This document shows, in pieces, positions 43,710-52,948 of a stretch of 64,000 nucleotides of DNA. This DNA comes from Streptomyces sp. NRRL S-31 (lineage in GTDB: Bacteria > Actinomycetota > Actinomycetes > Streptomycetales > Streptomycetaceae). The first letter of the stretch is position 1; every line of letters starts with the position of its first letter. Under the pieces are notes generated by a model. It did not search any database and was not told the origin of the DNA. It saw only the letters and a program-made list of their open reading frames with translations. The position numbers and the translations under genes are program-made. Where the stretch lies: positions 1 to 64,000 of the forward strand of contig NZ_JOCB01000013.1 in NCBI RefSeq assembly GCF_000718775.1. The letters run 5' to 3'.

Positions 43710-44573
43710 ATGAAACCCTCGATCTCCCGCCGTACCGTCACCGTCTCCCTGCTCGCCGGCGCGGCCACCCTGGGCACCGCCGGCACCGCGTTCTCCGCCC
43801 CGGCCGCCGCGGCGCAACGGCACGGTCACCGGCCCCCGCAGTCGGCCAAGCCCACCGTCGTCCTGATCCACGGCGCGTTCGCCGACGCCTCCAGCTGGAG
43901 CGGCGTCGTGGAGCGGTTGCAGCACCAGGGCCACAAGGTGGTGGCGCCCGCCCTGCCGCTGCGCGGCCTGGCGAGCGACGCCACCTACATCCGCAGCGTC
44001 CTGGACAGCATCGAAGGCCCGATCGTGCTCGTCGGGCACTCCTACGGCGGCGCCGTCATCAGCCACGCCGCGGCCGGCGCGGCGCAGGTCAAGGCGCTCG
44101 TGTACATAGCGGCCTTCGTCCCCGACATCGGCGAGAGCGCGCTCGACCTCACCGAAAAGTTCCCCGGCAGCACCCTCGGCCAGGCCACCACCAGCCAGTC
44201 CTACCCGCTCCCCGGCGGCGGCGAGGGCCAGGAGCTGGTCATCCGCAAGGACCTCTTCCGCAACCAGTTCGCGGCCGGCGTCCCCGTCACCACCGCCCAG
44301 GTCATGGCCGTGGGCCAGCGCCCCATCGCGCTGGCCGCGCTCCAGGAGAAGGCCACCAAGGCGGCCTGGAAGTCCATCCCGAGCTGGTACCTCGTGGCGA
44401 GCGAGGACCGCAACATCCCGCCGGCCGCCGAGCAGTGGATGGCCCGCCGCGCGCGGGCCCACACGGTCACCGTGCGGGCGCCCCACGCGGCCTCCGTGAG
44501 CGACCCGGCGCCCGTCACCGAGCTGATCCTGCGCGCCGTCCGCGCCGTCGAACCCGCCCGTCAGGGCCACTGA
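43710..44573 (+). CDS. Alpha/beta hydrolase, exported twin
   Basis: 287 aa from ATG 43710. The N-terminus SISRRTVTVSLLAGAATLGTA resembles a twin-arginine (Tat) signal, ending before AAAAQRHG. The mature part starts KPTVVLIHGAFADASSW, with Ser in GHSYGGAVI, ASEDRNIPP and a late His (VRAPHAASVS), closely matching the preceding gene. It follows 41 bases after it and ends at a strong hairpin. An extracellular esterase or lactonase role is likely. Confidence 0.88.
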   Translation: MKPSISRRTVTVSLLAGAATLGTAGTAFSAPAAAAQRHGHRPPQSAKPTVVLIHGAFADASSWSGVVERLQHQGHKVVAPALPLRGLASDATYIRSVLDSIEGPIVLVGHSYGGAVISHAAAGAAQVKALVYIAAFVPDIGESALDLTEKFPGSTLGQATTSQSYPLPGGGEGQELVIRKDLFRNQFAAGVPVTTAQVMAVGQRPIALAALQEKATKAAWKSIPSWYLVASEDRNIPPAAEQWMARRARAHTVTVRAPHAASVSDPAPVTELILRAVRAVEPARQGH

Positions 44574-44579
44574 GGACAC

Positions 44580-44618
44580 GGCACGCCCGCGGGAGGAATC
44601 CGCTCCCGCGGGTGTGCC
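44580..44618 (+). terminator. Strong hairpin after the hydrolase run
   Basis: 16-bp arms 44580-44595 and 44603-44618 with one G-T pair and a 7-base loop, 6 bases past the stop. It separates the hydrolases from the following dehydrogenase unit. Confidence 0.8.
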
Positions 44619-44684
44619 GGACCGCTCGCCGGCGGTGGCCGGTCCGCGCCACCGCCCGCACCGACAAGGCAAAGGGAGCACAGC

Positions 44685-47612
44685 ATGGTCCTGTTCGAAC
44701 CGGACCCCGGCACACTGCGTCCGCACCGGACCACGGGCCCGTCCGCCGACCGGGTGCCCGCCGACCGGGCGGCCGGCACACCGGAACCCCTGCGCGCGGA
44801 CCTGGTCCGGCTGCTGGGCCCGCACAAGGTGCTGCACACACTGTCCGACCTGGTCAAGTACGCCTCGGACGCCAGCCCCTACCGCTTCGTACCCCAGGTC
44901 GTGGTGCTCGCCGAGACCACCGAGGACGTCGCCGCGGTGCTGCGCTACGCCCGGGAACACCAGCGCGAGATCGTCTTCCGGGCGGCCGGCACCTCGCTGA
45001 ACGGACAGGCGCAGGGCGACGACATCCTGGTCGACGTACGCCGCCACTGGGACGGCGTGCAGGTCCTCGGCGACGGCGCGCAGGCGCGCATCCGCCCCGG
45101 CACGACCGTGGGCCGGACCAACATCACGCTGTCCCGCCACGGCCGCCTCCTGGGCCCCGACCCGGCCAGTTCCAGCGCGTGCACGGTCGGCGGGGTCGTC
45201 GCCAACAACGCCTCCGGCATGACCGCCGGCGTCACCCGCAACTCCTACCGCCTGCTGTCCTCCCTCACCGTCGTCCTGCCGTCCGGCACGGTCGTGGACA
45301 CCGCGGCCCCGGACGCCGACACCGCCCTGCGCCGGGCCGAACCCGAGCTGTACGAGGGGCTGCTCGCGCTGAAGGCCGAGATCGAGGACGACACCGCGCT
45401 CGTCGCCCGCATCCGCGCCAAGTACGAGCTGAAGAACACCAACGGCTACCGGCTCGACGCCTTCCTGGACGGCACCACCCCCGTGGAGATCCTGCGCGGG
45501 CTGATGGTCGGCTCCCAGGGCACCCTGGGCTTCATCGCCGAGACGGTGTTCGACACCGTCTCCCTGGACCGCCGCACCCACACGGCGCTGCTGTTCTTCC
45601 CCGACCTGGCGGCCGCCGCCGCGGCGGTGCCGCTGTTCAACGACGCCGGGGCGCGCGCCGTGGAACTGATGGACGGCAACACCCTGCGGGCCTGCGCGAG
45701 CGTCGACGGGGTCCCCGCCGACTGGGCGGACCTGCCCCGGGAGACCGCCGCCCTGCTGGTGGAGTTCCGCGCACCCGACGACGCCGGGCACACGGCCGCC
45801 CGGCAGGCGGCCGCCGCCGTCGTGGAGAAGCTGACGCTGGTCGCCCCCGTGCCCTCCGTCACCAACCGCTTCGTCGAGGACCCGGCGACCGTCCACACGT
45901 ACTGGCACGCCCGCGAGGCCTTCATGACGGCCGTGGGCAAGGCACGGCCGGACGGCACCACCCTCATCACCGAGGACTTCGCGGTGCCGCCGTCCCGGCT
46001 GGCCGAAGCCTGCCGCGCCCTGGCCGAACTCCAGGAACGCCACGGCTACGAGGCCGCGGTCGCCGGCCACGCCGCCCACGGCAACCTGCACTTCCTGCTG
46101 GCCCTGGACGCCGCCCGGCCGGAGGACGTCGAGCGGTACGCCGCCTTCATGGACGAGTTCTGCGCCATGGTCGTCCAGCGCTTCGACGGCTCCCTCAAGG
46201 CCGAGCACGCCACCGGCCGGAACATGACGCCGTTCCTGGAGTCCGAGTGGGGCCCGCGCGCCACCGAGCTGATGTGGCGGATCAAGCGGATCGTCGACCC
46301 GCACGGCGTGCTCGCCCCCGGCGTGGTCCTCAACCGCGACCCGGAAGCCCATCTGCACGGTCTGAAGACCATCCCGGTCACCGAGTCGGCCGCCGACCCC
46401 TGCATCGAGTGCGGGTTCTGCGAGCCGGTCTGCCCGAGCCGCGACCTCACCACCACACCGCGCCAGCGGATCGTGCTGCTGCGCGAGATGACGCGCCAGC
46501 CCGACGGCTCGACCGCCATGGAGGGGCTGCTCGGCTCCTACGGCTACGACGCCGTCGACACCTGCGCGGGCGACTCGACCTGTGCGATCGCCTGCCCGGT
46601 CGGCATCGACACCGGTGCCATGATGAAGGGCTTCAGGCACCGCAGGCACTCCCGCCGGGAGGAGCGCAACGCCGCCCGCGTCGCCCGGCACTTCGGCCTG
46701 GTGGAGTCCTCGGCCCGGGCCGCCCTCGGCGTCGCGGACCAGGTCGGCGACCGGATCATGGGCAACGTCACGTCGGCGCTGCGCCGGGCCGTCTCGCCCG
46801 AGCTGGTGCCCGAGTGGATCCCCGGCATCCCCTCCCCGGCGCAGACGCGGCTGCCCGTCACCGAGCGCACCTCCGCCGCCGCCGTCTACTACGTGGCCTG
46901 CGTCAACCGGATCTTCGCCGGGCCGGACGGGGAGCCCGGACCGTCCCTGCCCGAGGCGGTCGTCGCCGTCTCGCACCGGGCCGGACGCCCGGTGTGGGTG
47001 CCCCCGGACATGGCCGGCTCCTGCTGCGCGACCATCTGGCACTCCAAGGGGTACGACGACGGCAACACGCTCATGGCCAACCGCATCGTCGAGCGGGCCT
47101 GGGAGTGGACCGACGGCGGACGGCTGCCGCTCGTCGTCGACGCCTCGTCGTGCACCCTCGGCATCGGCCACGAGGTCCGGCCCTACCTGACACCGGAGAA
47201 CCTGCGCAGGCACGAGCGGCTCACCGTCGTCGACTCCGTCGTCTGGGCCGCCGGACTGCTGCCGGACCTGGAGGTGACCGCGCCGCTCGACAGCGCGGTG
47301 CTGCACCCCACCTGCTCCATGCGGCACCTGGGCGACGTGCAAGAGCTGCGCGCCGTCGCCGAGTTCATCGCGCGGGACGTCGAAGTGCCCGTGCACGCCG
47401 AGTGCTGCGGCTTCGCCGGTGACCGCGGGCTGCTGCACAAGGAGCTGACCGAGGCGGCGACCCGGCACGAGGCCGACGAGGTCACCTCACGCGCGTTCGA
47501 CGCCCACCTGTCGGCCAACCGCACCTGCGAGATCGGCATGGAACACGTCACCGGCCGCCCCTACCGCTCCGTGCTGCTGGCCCTCGAACGCGCCACCCGC
47601 CCCACCGCATGA
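44685..47612 (+). CDS. FAD-binding and 4Fe-4S D-lactate dehydrogenase-like oxidase
   Basis: 975 aa from ATG 44685 (GGGAG 7 bases upstream). FAD-binding PCMH domain (about 60-230: IVFRAAGTSLNGQAQGDDILVD, SSACTVGGVVANNASGM), FAD-oxidase C-terminal domain (about 260-540: VAGHAAHGNLHF), two 4Fe-4S motifs (CIECGFCEPVCPS near 572, and CAGDSTCAIACPVG) and a C-terminal CCG (heterodisulfide-reductase-like) domain (GSCCATIWHSKGY, HAECCGFAGDRGL). It matches the large single-chain D-lactate or 2-hydroxyacid dehydrogenases that pass electrons to quinone. It is followed by an FAH hydrolase and SMP-30-like gene. Confidence 0.93.
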   Translation: MVLFEPDPGTLRPHRTTGPSADRVPADRAAGTPEPLRADLVRLLGPHKVLHTLSDLVKYASDASPYRFVPQVVVLAETTEDVAAVLRYAREHQREIVFRAAGTSLNGQAQGDDILVDVRRHWDGVQVLGDGAQARIRPGTTVGRTNITLSRHGRLLGPDPASSSACTVGGVVANNASGMTAGVTRNSYRLLSSLTVVLPSGTVVDTAAPDADTALRRAEPELYEGLLALKAEIEDDTALVARIRAKYELKNTNGYRLDAFLDGTTPVEILRGLMVGSQGTLGFIAETVFDTVSLDRRTHTALLFFPDLAAAAAAVPLFNDAGARAVELMDGNTLRACASVDGVPADWADLPRETAALLVEFRAPDDAGHTAARQAAAAVVEKLTLVAPVPSVTNRFVEDPATVHTYWHAREAFMTAVGKARPDGTTLITEDFAVPPSRLAEACRALAELQERHGYEAAVAGHAAHGNLHFLLALDAARPEDVERYAAFMDEFCAMVVQRFDGSLKAEHATGRNMTPFLESEWGPRATELMWRIKRIVDPHGVLAPGVVLNRDPEAHLHGLKTIPVTESAADPCIECGFCEPVCPSRDLTTTPRQRIVLLREMTRQPDGSTAMEGLLGSYGYDAVDTCAGDSTCAIACPVGIDTGAMMKGFRHRRHSRREERNAARVARHFGLVESSARAALGVADQVGDRIMGNVTSALRRAVSPELVPEWIPGIPSPAQTRLPVTERTSAAAVYYVACVNRIFAGPDGEPGPSLPEAVVAVSHRAGRPVWVPPDMAGSCCATIWHSKGYDDGNTLMANRIVERAWEWTDGGRLPLVVDASSCTLGIGHEVRPYLTPENLRRHERLTVVDSVVWAAGLLPDLEVTAPLDSAVLHPTCSMRHLGDVQELRAVAEFIARDVEVPVHAECCGFAGDRGLLHKELTEAATRHEADEVTSRAFDAHLSANRTCEIGMEHVTGRPYRSVLLALERATRPTA

Positions 47613-47670
47613 GCGCCCTTCGGCGCTCCGACCCCCACCCGACACCCTCACCTCACCCGGAGAGCACATC

Positions 47671-48516
47671 GTGCGCATCGCCAACCTCGCCGGACGCCTG
47701 GTCCTGATCACCCCCGACGGGGCGGTCGACGTCCACAAGGCCAGCGACGGACGGTTCTCCAGCGACCCGCAGGCCGTCTACGACCGGTGGGAGGAGTTCC
47801 GCGCCTGGGCCGGCGGCACCGACCACGGCGGCGCGGTCCCGTTCGACCCGGCCGACCTCGGCGCGCCGGCACCCGCCCCGCGCCAGCTCCTCGCGGTCGG
47901 CCTGAACTACCGCGAGCACGTCTCGGAGGCGGGCTACACCGTGCCCGAGGGCATGCCCCCGGTCTTCACCAAGTTCGTCAGCAGCCTCACCGGGCCGGTG
48001 ACCGAGGTGAAGCTGCCCGCCGGCGGCCACACCGACTGGGAGGTCGAGCTGGTCGTGGTCATCGGCCGCGCGGCGCGCGGGGTGCCGGAGACGGAGGCGT
48101 GGGACCACGTCGCGGGCCTCACCGTCGGTCAGGACCTGTCCGAACGCATCCTCCAGTTCGAGGGTCCGGCCCCCCAGTTCAGCCTCGGCAAGTCCTACCC
48201 GGGCTTCGGCCCCACCGGACCCTGGCTGGTGACCCCCGACGAGTTCGACGACCCGGACGACCTGGAACTGACCTGCGCCGTGGGCGGCGAGGAACTCCAG
48301 CGCGACCGCACCCGTCACCTCATCTTCTCCGTCCCGGCCCTCATCGCACGGCTGTCCGGCGTGCTCCCGCTGCTGCCGGGCGACGTCCTGTTCACCGGCA
48401 CGCCGTCCGGTGTCGGCCTCGGCCGCTCGCCGCAGCGCTGGCTGGCCGACGGCGACGAACTGGTCAGCTCCATCGAGGGCATCGGCGAGCTGAGGCAGCG
48501 GTTCACCCGCTCCTGA
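47671..48516 (+). CDS. Fumarylacetoacetate hydrolase (FAH)-family protein
   Basis: 281 aa from GTG 47671 (GGAGAG 7 bases upstream). FAH fold: LLAVGLNYREHVSEAG, PPVFTKFVSSLTGP, metal ligands in DWEVELVVVIG, LTVGQDLSERILQF, SLGKSYPGFGPTGPWLV and LFTGTPSGVGLG. Family members hydrolyse or decarboxylate beta-diketo acids, for example 2,4-diketo-3-deoxy sugar acids or homoprotocatechuate intermediates. With the dehydrogenase and the lactonase-like gene it may form a sugar-acid or aromatic pathway. Confidence 0.92.
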   Translation: MRIANLAGRLVLITPDGAVDVHKASDGRFSSDPQAVYDRWEEFRAWAGGTDHGGAVPFDPADLGAPAPAPRQLLAVGLNYREHVSEAGYTVPEGMPPVFTKFVSSLTGPVTEVKLPAGGHTDWEVELVVVIGRAARGVPETEAWDHVAGLTVGQDLSERILQFEGPAPQFSLGKSYPGFGPTGPWLVTPDEFDDPDDLELTCAVGGEELQRDRTRHLIFSVPALIARLSGVLPLLPGDVLFTGTPSGVGLGRSPQRWLADGDELVSSIEGIGELRQRFTRS

Positions 48517-48626
48517 CCGGCCGGGGCGCCACGGCACCCCGCCCGGCACGAGGGCCCGCCGCGCGGCAGCGGTACGGCCCGCACCGGTTATCCCCACCCA
48601 CACCCACACCACCGAAGGGAACAATC

Positions 48627-49592
48627 ATGAACACGTCCGCGAGAGCCACCCGCACCAGCCTGTTGGCCGCGGCGGCCGCCACCCTCCTCGCCGTGACCGT
48701 CGCGGGCCCGGCGACCGCGGCCCCGACCGCCGGCGCGCGCTTCGTGGCCCATCTGGACATGGCGGCGGGACAGCGCCCGGAGAACATCGCCCTGGAGCCC
48801 TCCGGCGCCGCCGACGTCACCTTCGCGTTCAGCCGCCAGGTCGCCCGGATCACCCCGGACGGCCGCGTGCACGTCCTCGCGACCCTCCCCGAGCCCCCGG
48901 CCGGCGCCACCACCCCGGCGCTGTCCTCGCCCTTCCTCGGCGGCATAGTCCGCGCGCACGACGGCACGCTCTACTTCCTGTACGCCACGGGCAGCGCCGA
49001 CCAGACCGGCCTGTGGCGGCTGCGCCCGGGCGGCACCCCGCGGCGCATCGCCGCGCTCCCCGCCGAGAGCCTGCCCAACGGCCTGGCGTACGACGAGCGG
49101 GCCGGCCGGTTCTACATCGCCGACTCCGTCCTGGGCACCGTCTGGCGGGTGCCGGCCGCCGGCGGCGCCCCCACCCGCTGGGCCACCGCGCCCGAACTGG
49201 CCCCCGAGGGCTTCCTCGGCGCCAACGGCATCAAGATCCACGGTGGCGCCGCCTGGGTGTCCAACCTCGACAAGGGCACCGTGCTGCGCATCCCGATCAC
49301 CGCGCACGGCACCGCCGGGCCCGTCCGGGTCCGGGCCACCGGCCTCGTCAACATCGACGACTTCGCGTTCACCGGCCACGGCGACATCCTGCTCGCCGCG
49401 ATCAACGCGGACAACGAGATCGCCGTCGTCCGGCCGGACGGCAGCCACACCGTCGTCCTCAGCGGCGCGGACGGCCTCCAGAACCCGACCTCGGTCGCCG
49501 TGCGGGGCAACACCGCGTACGTCGCCAGCGGCGCGTACAACACCAACAGCGACCCCAACATCCTGGCCGCCCGGGTGCGTCCCGGTGCCTAG
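48627..49592 (+). CDS. Secreted SMP-30/gluconolactonase-like beta-propeller protein
   Basis: 321 aa from ATG 48627 (GAAGGGA 6 bases upstream). Sec signal about 1-32 (LLAAAAATLLAVTVAGPATA). The propeller shows LPNGLAYDERAGRFYIADSVLGTVWRV, ANGIKIHGGAAWVSNLDKGTVLRIP, VNIDDFAFTGHGDILLAAINADN and NPTSVAVRGNTAYVASGAYN, in the style of SMP-30 lactonases with N and D calcium ligands. Extracellular. It could be a lactonase feeding the adjacent enzymes or just a ligand-binding propeller. Confidence 0.87.
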   Translation: MNTSARATRTSLLAAAAATLLAVTVAGPATAAPTAGARFVAHLDMAAGQRPENIALEPSGAADVTFAFSRQVARITPDGRVHVLATLPEPPAGATTPALSSPFLGGIVRAHDGTLYFLYATGSADQTGLWRLRPGGTPRRIAALPAESLPNGLAYDERAGRFYIADSVLGTVWRVPAAGGAPTRWATAPELAPEGFLGANGIKIHGGAAWVSNLDKGTVLRIPITAHGTAGPVRVRATGLVNIDDFAFTGHGDILLAAINADNEIAVVRPDGSHTVVLSGADGLQNPTSVAVRGNTAYVASGAYNTNSDPNILAARVRPGA

Positions 49593-49699
49593 GGGGTTTC
49601 GTTTGGGTCAGCCCGGGTCCGCGACGCCCGGCACGGCGCCTCGCCGCGTTGTCGGACCACCCGAGTACGCCCAGTACGCGGGTGATCCTCCGCCTTGCG

Positions 49700-50152
49700 A
49701 TGCACCTCCTGGTCGTCCCGGCCAGGACGTTCGACGAACTCAGCGTCGGCGAGGTCTTCCGCGCCCCCAGCCGGACCCTGACCGACGCCCACGCCGCGGC
49801 CTTCCAGACGGTCTCCGCCGACAACCACCCGGTGCACTACGACGCCGAGTGGGCGCGCCGGCACGGGCACTCCGCCCCGGTGGTGCACGGCCTGCAAGTG
49901 CTGGCGTTCACCGCGCCCGGCGCCACCCTGTTCCCGCACGTGATCGGGGAGGTGTTCGTCAGCTTCCTGGAGCTGTCGTGCTCCTTCCTGGGCGAGGTGC
50001 ACTCCGGGGACACCCTGTACCCGGCCCTGACCATCACCGCCCTGGAGCCCGAGGGCGACACCGGGATCGTGACCACCAAGGCGACGGTGCACAACCAGCG
50101 GGGCGAACTGGTGCTGTCCGGCCAGCACAAGTACCTGCTCCGGCGCGGCTAG
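49700..50152 (+). CDS. MaoC-family dehydratase (hot-dog fold)
   Basis: 150 aa from ATG 49700 (weak ribosome site). MaoC motifs are present: TFDELSVGEVF, the hydratase dyad region AAFQTVSADNHPVHYDAEWA (Asp and His), PVVHGLQVLAF and SCSFLGEVHSGDTLYPA. The hot-dog fold makes it a hydratase of enoyl-CoA or a mesaconyl/2-enoyl thioester. It converges on the FAD monooxygenase gene and shares its terminator. It may belong to the catabolic run upstream, but 107 bases separate them. Confidence 0.88.
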   Translation: MHLLVVPARTFDELSVGEVFRAPSRTLTDAHAAAFQTVSADNHPVHYDAEWARRHGHSAPVVHGLQVLAFTAPGATLFPHVIGEVFVSFLELSCSFLGEVHSGDTLYPALTITALEPEGDTGIVTTKATVHNQRGELVLSGQHKYLLRRG

Positions 50153-50161
50153 CCACCTGCC

Positions 50162-50201
50162 GGTGAGGCCGGGCCGTCAGCGTCGACGGCCCGGCCTCAC
50201 C
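50162..50201. terminator. Bidirectional hairpin between MaoC and FAD-monooxygenase genes
   Basis: Perfect 17-bp arms 50162-50178 and 50185-50201, loop AGCGTC. Ten bases past the MaoC stop and 50 bases past the other stop. Confidence 0.85.
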
Positions 50202-50250
50202 ACTGTCACCGGGGATGCCGACGGCAGCGCCCGGCAGTGCCCGGCAGTGC

Positions 50251-51696
50251 CTAGGAGAGGGCCTGTGAGGGGCGCGGGTGCCCGGCGGTCCTCCTGAGCC
50301 GCTCCAGCACCTCGCGTTCCGCGGGCCGCAGCGGCGGCTCGGCCGTGTGCGGGAGGGCGGGGCCGGTCAAGGCCGCCAGGAGCGCCCTCGGCCGCAGGGC
50401 CCGGCCGGCGGACCCGGTGAGGCTGGTGACGTCCCACAGCGCCGTGGCCGCGTCCAGGGAACCGGTCGCGGCCCTGGTCAGCCGGTGCGCGTAGCCGGCG
50501 GCGACCCGGTCGGCGAGCCGGGGCCGTGCCCCGTTCACCCCGGGGTAGAGGACGTCCATCGCCACGGCGGTGGCCCACGCCGCGTCGACGTGGCGGGCCG
50601 CGCCGCGCAGGACGCGCCGGGCGAGCCCGGGGCCGGCGAGACCCGCGCGGCGCAGTTCCCGGGCCAGCACCCGGGCGCCCAGCGCGGCCACCGACATGCC
50701 CTGGCCGTACGCGGGGTTGAAGGTCGCCAGCGCGTCGCCCAGCACGACGAACCGCTCGGGCCACCGCGCCGACCTCTCGAAGTACCGGCGGGCGTTGCCG
50801 GTGCTGCGGCCCCGGGTGACGACCACGTCGGTGAGCGGTTCCGCGCCGGCGATGAGGTGCCCGACGATGGGGTGCGGCAGGCCGAGGGTGTAGTCGAGGA
50901 AACCCCGCGGGTCCCGCGGCGGTTCACCGCCCCGGGTACCGCCCGCGCTGACCATCCACCGGTTGCCCTCGATCGGCAGGACCATGGCGCTCCGGCCGGG
51001 CAGGCCGTTGTAGGGGTTGGCCTGCACCACCGTCAGCGGGAACGATTCAGCACCCGCCGGCGTGCGGTAGATCCGGGTGGCGTTGGTGAGACCGGAGTCG
51101 ATCCTCCGCTCCTCGACGCCGGTGATGCCGATGCCGCCGAGCCACCGCATGCTGCCCGAGCCCCGGCCGCTCGCGTCGACGACGATGTCCGCTTCCAGCT
51201 CGGTGCCCAGGCCGTGGTCCGGCCCGCCGAGACGGACCCCGCGGACGCGCTCGGCGTCCCCCAGAAGCCCTTCCACGGTGGCCCGGTGGACGGTGACGGT
51301 GGGGCAGTGCTCCAGCAGGGCCTGCCGGAGCACCCAGTCCAGCAGGGCCCGGGTGCAGGTGATCATGCAGGGGCCGCTGGGCCGCCACCGGCGCAGCCAC
51401 CCGCTGTCCGCGGTACGGGCCAGCATGCCGTTGCCCAGCGCGATCTGGTGGGCCCCGGCGGCCAGCAGGCGCCCGCGCACGTCCACCGGGAGGAGTTCCT
51501 CCATGGCCGACAGACCGCCGGCCATGAGGAGATGGGCGTGCCGGCCCTGGGGCACCCCGCGCCGGTCCGCGGGACCGTCCGGAAGCTCGTCCCGGTCGAG
51601 CAGGAGGACCCGCGTCGTGGGGTCGGCACGCGCCAGCGCCGCGGCGGCTACGAGCCCGGCGACGCCGGCTCCGATCACGACAGCTTTGTGCGACAA
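50251..51696 (-). CDS. FAD-dependent monooxygenase/geranylgeranyl-reductase-like flavoprotein
   Basis: 481 aa from TTG 51696, which has AGGGAG 6 bases upstream; GTG 51723 would add MSATYRESQ but has no ribosome site. FAD fold: AVVIGAGVAGLVAAAAL (GxGxxG), RGVPQGRHAHLLMAGG, VVDASGRGSGSMRWL, and FVVLGDALATFNPAYGQGMSVAALGA (the GD motif). This matches FAD-dependent hydroxylases near MAB_1171c genes. It is the last gene of a minus-strand operon and starts just after the upstream membrane-protein stop at 51733. The substrate is unknown; possibly a small lipid or signal. Confidence 0.88.
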   Translation of the reverse strand: MSHKAVVIGAGVAGLVAAAALARADPTTRVLLLDRDELPDGPADRRGVPQGRHAHLLMAGGLSAMEELLPVDVRGRLLAAGAHQIALGNGMLARTADSGWLRRWRPSGPCMITCTRALLDWVLRQALLEHCPTVTVHRATVEGLLGDAERVRGVRLGGPDHGLGTELEADIVVDASGRGSGSMRWLGGIGITGVEERRIDSGLTNATRIYRTPAGAESFPLTVVQANPYNGLPGRSAMVLPIEGNRWMVSAGGTRGGEPPRDPRGFLDYTLGLPHPIVGHLIAGAEPLTDVVVTRGRSTGNARRYFERSARWPERFVVLGDALATFNPAYGQGMSVAALGARVLARELRRAGLAGPGLARRVLRGAARHVDAAWATAVAMDVLYPGVNGARPRLADRVAAGYAHRLTRAATGSLDAATALWDVTSLTGSAGRALRPRALLAALTGPALPHTAEPPLRPAEREVLERLRRTAGHPRPSQALS

Positions 51697-51732
51697 CTGA
51701 CTCTCCCTGTAGGTAGCGCTCACGGGACGACG

Positions 51733-52887
51733 TCACCACGTCCCCACCTGCTCCGGTGCGGCCTGGCCCAGGCGCTGGACCGCGGTGGCCAGCTCGACCA
51801 GGTCGATGGTGAGGCGGAACTTCTCCGGCGGGTCCGCGGGTCCGCGGCCGTGGCCCGACGCCCGGCGTATCCCGTCGATGATCATCGCCTTCTCGGAGGC
51901 GACGCGCGCCCTCTCCCGCTCCTCGCCGCGGGCCACGGCCGCCGCGTACGCCGTCCGGCCGAGCTGCTGGTCGAAGTGGGCCGTCAACTGGAGCAGGGCG
52001 TCACGGATGTTCGCCTCGAGCAGGTACAGGCGGCTGCTGGGCAGTTGCCACCACAGCTGCCACCGGGTCGGTTCCGCGACCGGCGCCGTCGCGACGTCCT
52101 TCACCGCCGACCACAGGGGTCTGAGCGCGCGGTAGGTGGTCAGGCTCTGCCGCTCCGCCGCGGCGGCCGAGCCCAGGCGGGGCAGGACGAATCCCGCGGA
52201 GTAGATCAGGGCGCCGAGCGCGGCGGCCGGCGGGGCGACGTTGGTGGACAGCACGTCCAGGTCGTACCCGAGCCAGCGCGCGACGACCGCGGTGACCTTG
52301 GCGAGGGTGAAGCCGAGGGCGTCGAGCAGCAGGCCGGCCAGGATCAGCCGGAGGCCGAGGCGGAGCAGTCCGGTCACCTCGTCGCGCGCCCATTTCAGAC
52401 AGACGGCGCTCAGGACGATGGTGCTCGCCAGATGACCCATCAGATAGAGGGTGATCATCTCCCGCATGTACGGGGTGTTCGCGTAGTAGGTGTCCAGGTC
52501 GGTGAGCCGCTCGGTGTCCGCGTCCGCGAGGCCGAACAGGACGACGACGGCGACGATGAGCGTGCCGTAGACGGCGACCGTCAGCCGGGTCATGCGCCGG
52601 ATCCGTTCCCGCGGGCCGCCCCTCCAGTGGATCAGCAGGATGATCAGGGAGCAGCTCAGGGCGGAGATCGAGCCGTAGGTCAGGGGGGCGCCCATGTTGG
52701 GGACGCCGGTGGCGCGGTTGACCGCGGCGAGCGTCACCGGAGCGGACCAGAAGAAGCACAGCGCGGCGATGAACGCGGTGGCCCGGGTGGCGATGGACAG
52801 GGCCGAGCGGGGAGTCCTGCGGGGCCGGCGAAGCAGTAGCGCGGCGAGCGCCAGCAGGAAAGAGGCCATATACACGACAAGGCTCAT
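51733..52887 (-). CDS. MAB_1171c-like membrane protein (copy B)
   Basis: 384 aa from ATG 52887. Seven or so hydrophobic helices in the first 250 residues, then a soluble helical C-terminal part of about 130 residues. Family signatures include PNMGAPLTYGSISALS, DLDTYYANTPYMREMITLYLMGHL and a cytoplasmic helix RPLWSAVKDV. Labelled a putative transporter family, but without proven substrates. It is a paralogue of the next upstream gene (shared YGSI, DTYYA.TP..REM). Both are in an operon with a metalloprotease. Confidence 0.85.
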   Translation of the reverse strand: MSLVVYMASFLLALAALLLRRPRRTPRSALSIATRATAFIAALCFFWSAPVTLAAVNRATGVPNMGAPLTYGSISALSCSLIILLIHWRGGPRERIRRMTRLTVAVYGTLIVAVVVLFGLADADTERLTDLDTYYANTPYMREMITLYLMGHLASTIVLSAVCLKWARDEVTGLLRLGLRLILAGLLLDALGFTLAKVTAVVARWLGYDLDVLSTNVAPPAAALGALIYSAGFVLPRLGSAAAAERQSLTTYRALRPLWSAVKDVATAPVAEPTRWQLWWQLPSSRLYLLEANIRDALLQLTAHFDQQLGRTAYAAAVARGEERERARVASEKAMIIDGIRRASGHGRGPADPPEKFRLTIDLVELATAVQRLGQAAPEQVGTW

Positions 52888-52948
52888 CCTTCGGGGACTC
52901 CGTTCAGGTCCGCGGGCTGTGGGGGGAGGGGCGCGGTCGGTTCCGCGG

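Noticed and set aside
43533..47468. 1311-codon minus-strand open frame opposite hydrolase and dehydrogenase genes
   Set aside because: Composition is typical of the antisense of GC-rich codons; the plus-strand genes have complete motifs.
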